This document shows positions 61,976-64,000 of a stretch of 64,000 nucleotides of DNA, piece after piece. The translations under genes and the position numbers were made by a program. Under the pieces are notes generated by a model. It had not been told where the DNA came from. It worked only from the letters and a program-made list of their open reading frames with translations, and made no database searches. Numbering within the stretch: position 1 is the stretch's first letter; each line of letters opens with the position of its first letter. Where the stretch lies: the NCBI GenBank assembly GCA_025642075.2, contig JAODUO010001728.1:28501-92500 (forward strand), in the 5' to 3' direction. Source of the DNA: Ridgeia piscesae (Eukaryota; Annelida; Polychaeta; Sabellida; Siboglinidae).

Positions 61976-64000
61976 TACATGGAATCCAGGAATTGGGTGA
62001 TTCATGCACGATTGAACACTGCACTCAATACAGAGGATGCATCTTGTTATATAAAGGTCAATAATGATGCAAAGTCGAAGTCGCCTCATGCTAAGAGAGG
62101 CTCTCCGATTGGATGCACCTATGATCCTTTGGTAATCGCTCAGCTTGTCGCGTTTCTGGAGTTCAATCATTTTACCTTCAAGCTTGCTGATTTGAGGAAG
62201 CTCTATGATCGTCGTCTCAATCAACTGGGCTCTGATTGGATCGGAGTTTACTTGCACCAGAAAAGATTCAAAGAACATATATTAGAGAATCTAGGACCGG
62301 ACTGGTCAGAATACTCAGAGGGTCGTGATGTTTACGTCTCGCATAAGAAAATAATTGGAGCAGCATTGGTACAGAATGTTAACCTTCAGTTGTCCGAAGA
62401 TGAGGCTAAGAAAATCATTGATGTTGGTATCATGCTGCGAAGATACATTCTTCTGCAACAGACGCCGTTTGATGGATCATTGAACTCAAGTTGTTTGGGT
62501 GGTCCAGTTGCCCATCCTCTTCTGACCCTTCTAGAAGTATTTCTCCATGGTTCCAAATCAATTCAAGAAAACGTAGAAGATCAGGCCAGCAACAATGCCA
62601 GGAACCGAGGTGCCTGCACTATATATCAGCTGATATACACCAATGCTACAAAGCAATCTCGCAACGCACTCACTCTCTATCAGAAGAAGGAGAGAGAGAC
62701 ACAATTTCCTCTGTATGTGGGACTGAAATTACATATCCGATCAGGAGTTCCCGATGAAACGTGGCACAACCATCTCTACAAAGTCCTGACTGAAAAAAGA
62801 TGGAGTGTTTCAAAGCAAACCAGTGACTTACTCTGGGTTCTTATCCCATAACCAATGCGAAGATGATGTCAGACCCAGGGCCACCGTTGGAGTGATCCCC
62901 ATCTTCTATGATACGGCTTCGCAGTAACATGCAATGCTTGTCATCAAGAAGGCGATAGAGTTTTTGAATCCTGGTCAGGTCCCAGTTACAGAAGGTGACT
63001 GTCCTCTTTATGCACACCAGAAGAAATGTCAGTGGGCCTACCCGAACGAAGTCGGTGAATCTAAGATGGTGTGCTTCATGGGCTTTCTACACATCGAGGT
63101 GACATCCCAAGACTGTATTGGCAAGCTGTTGGCAGGATCTGGCTGGGACCGGATATTCTCCTTAGCCGGAATCTTCATTACTGACCTTGCAACGTCTCTC
63201 TAAGCTTTTAAGCACGTCAAGCGTACACGGTATGCATACCAGCTTACTCTTGCGTGGCTCCATATTCTCAAAGTACAAGCATATGATCATTACTGCCGCG
63301 ATGGTTATGGGCCGCATGAGCACATGGAGATGTGGGAGAAGCGGCTCATCAGCAATGTGCCAATAATAAACTACTGGACGTCAGTGAGAGAGTATCTGCT
63401 CATAAACTGCCGCTTCGTCCGAGGTCAGCGACTCGGTGATTGGTTGCTCACTCTGTATGCATGCGATGAAATGTGTCCATGGTTTTTCGCTTTCGGTCAC
63501 ACAAACTATGCCTGCTGGGTGCTAGTCTTATTGGGGGACAATGGGCGATTACCAGATACCCACTCATCAGTCCATGAGGCAATTATGGCAGAGAAATTCG
63601 TCGTGCAACTTGGCGACAATAAATCTTCACTGTTGGCACGATACCAGAGCTAAGAGCATAGCATCCAGTTTCTGAAGGAAGATAGTGGAGCAAAGGGCCT
63701 ACATGGACAGCAGAAATCTAAGGAGGTCATCGAGCTTTCCAAACCTGAATTACTAAGGGTCGTTGATGAGTTTGAATGTGCCTGTTTCTTTGCCTCAACC
63801 CCCAAAGAAAGTTTGGAGCACCCAGAGTCATCAGCTGCTGAACAGAAAAACTTCATCAAACACTTGAATGCTCTATGTGACCTTTGTGAAGGAGGGCACA
63901 ACAGTAAACCCCTTCAATGAAACGAGTTCTGATCTAATCACTTTGGAGACTGGCTAGTTCATAGACCCCGCTATCGTTGATTGTCTCAAGAATGCTCCAA
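61976..64000 (+). pseudogene. Gene family N, copy X (most complete, runs off window)
   Basis: Plus strand: [20 protein letters not shown] (62001), CTYDPLVIAQLVAF, LRKLYDRRLNQLGSDWIGVY, ENLGPDWSEYSEGRDVYVSH, NVNLQLSEDEAKKIIDVGIM, RRYILLQQTPFDGSLNSSCL, YQKKERETQFPLYVGLKLHI. An extra A near 62800 shifts the frame; then CEDDVRPRATVGVIPIFYDT, a stop at 62925, KAIEFLNPGQVPVTEGDCPL, MVCFMGFLHIE, a stop at 63201, HVKRTRYAYQLTLAWLHILK, VPIINYWTSVREYLLINCRF, CDEMCPWFFAFGHTNYACWV, a stop at 63651, and HSIQFLKEDSGAKGL to the end. I recall this series from an uncharacterised multi-copy protein family of marine invertebrates and fish; function is unknown to me. Confidence 0.8.

Overview
The window looks like repeat-dense eukaryotic nuclear DNA, most likely from a marine lophotrochozoan such as a mollusc. 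The reasons are the AT-rich background, the very many (TA)n, (CT)n and (GT)n microsatellites that sit inside dispersed repeats, CR1-type and other non-LTR retrotransposons, a DIRS-like tyrosine-recombinase element, and a multi-copy gene family I recall from mollusc, cnidarian and echinoderm genomes. The organism call is inference. I found no convincing single-copy host gene, tRNA, rRNA or bacterial-style operon. Essentially every protein-like segment is a broken copy of a mobile element.

Layout. 1-5.6 kb: a LINE fragment, a dispersed TA-core repeat (R1), a tandem ~310-bp repeat split by a palindromic insertion, and a CR1-like reverse transcriptase (RT) remnant carrying a second hairpin element. 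5.6-11.7 kb: block A (gene-family-N remnant, minus-strand LINE, microsatellite-bearing R3 repeat, GCDT module), duplicated as block B at 35.6-42.65 kb. 12-22.3 kb: a mosaic of LINE and gag-like pieces around a (CCGT)n array. 22.4-24.75 kb: R3 followed by a 1.7-kb GTGTGC/GTGGGC/GTGGAC hexamer array with higher-order structure. 25.6-27.9 kb: a third copy of part of block B. 27.3-32.6 kb: block C (two unrelated LINEs fused, then a DIRS-like RT/RNase H/recombinase), duplicated as block D at 47.2-52.6 kb. 33-35.4 kb: LINE plus R1. 42.65-46.7 kb: the 5' half of a DIRS-like element, CR1 pieces and a (GT)115 array. 50.26-50.76 kb: an unrelated transposon-like ORF joined in frame to a LINE tail. 53-60.5 kb: DIRS gag, CR1 pieces, the least decayed LINE of the window (55.9-58.8 kb, minus) and an old Rex1/CR1-like LINE. 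61-64 kb: GCDT module, R1 and the most complete family-N copy, which runs off the window.

How the pieces relate: the main process visible is nested insertion followed by duplication of composite 5-7-kb blocks, with microsatellites growing at fixed positions inside the repeats. The best candidates for something undescribed are gene family N with the GCDT module, the DIRS-like element with an added C-terminal module, and the two hairpin elements. Homologies were judged by eye from translations and from direct comparison of copies within the window; no database search was run.
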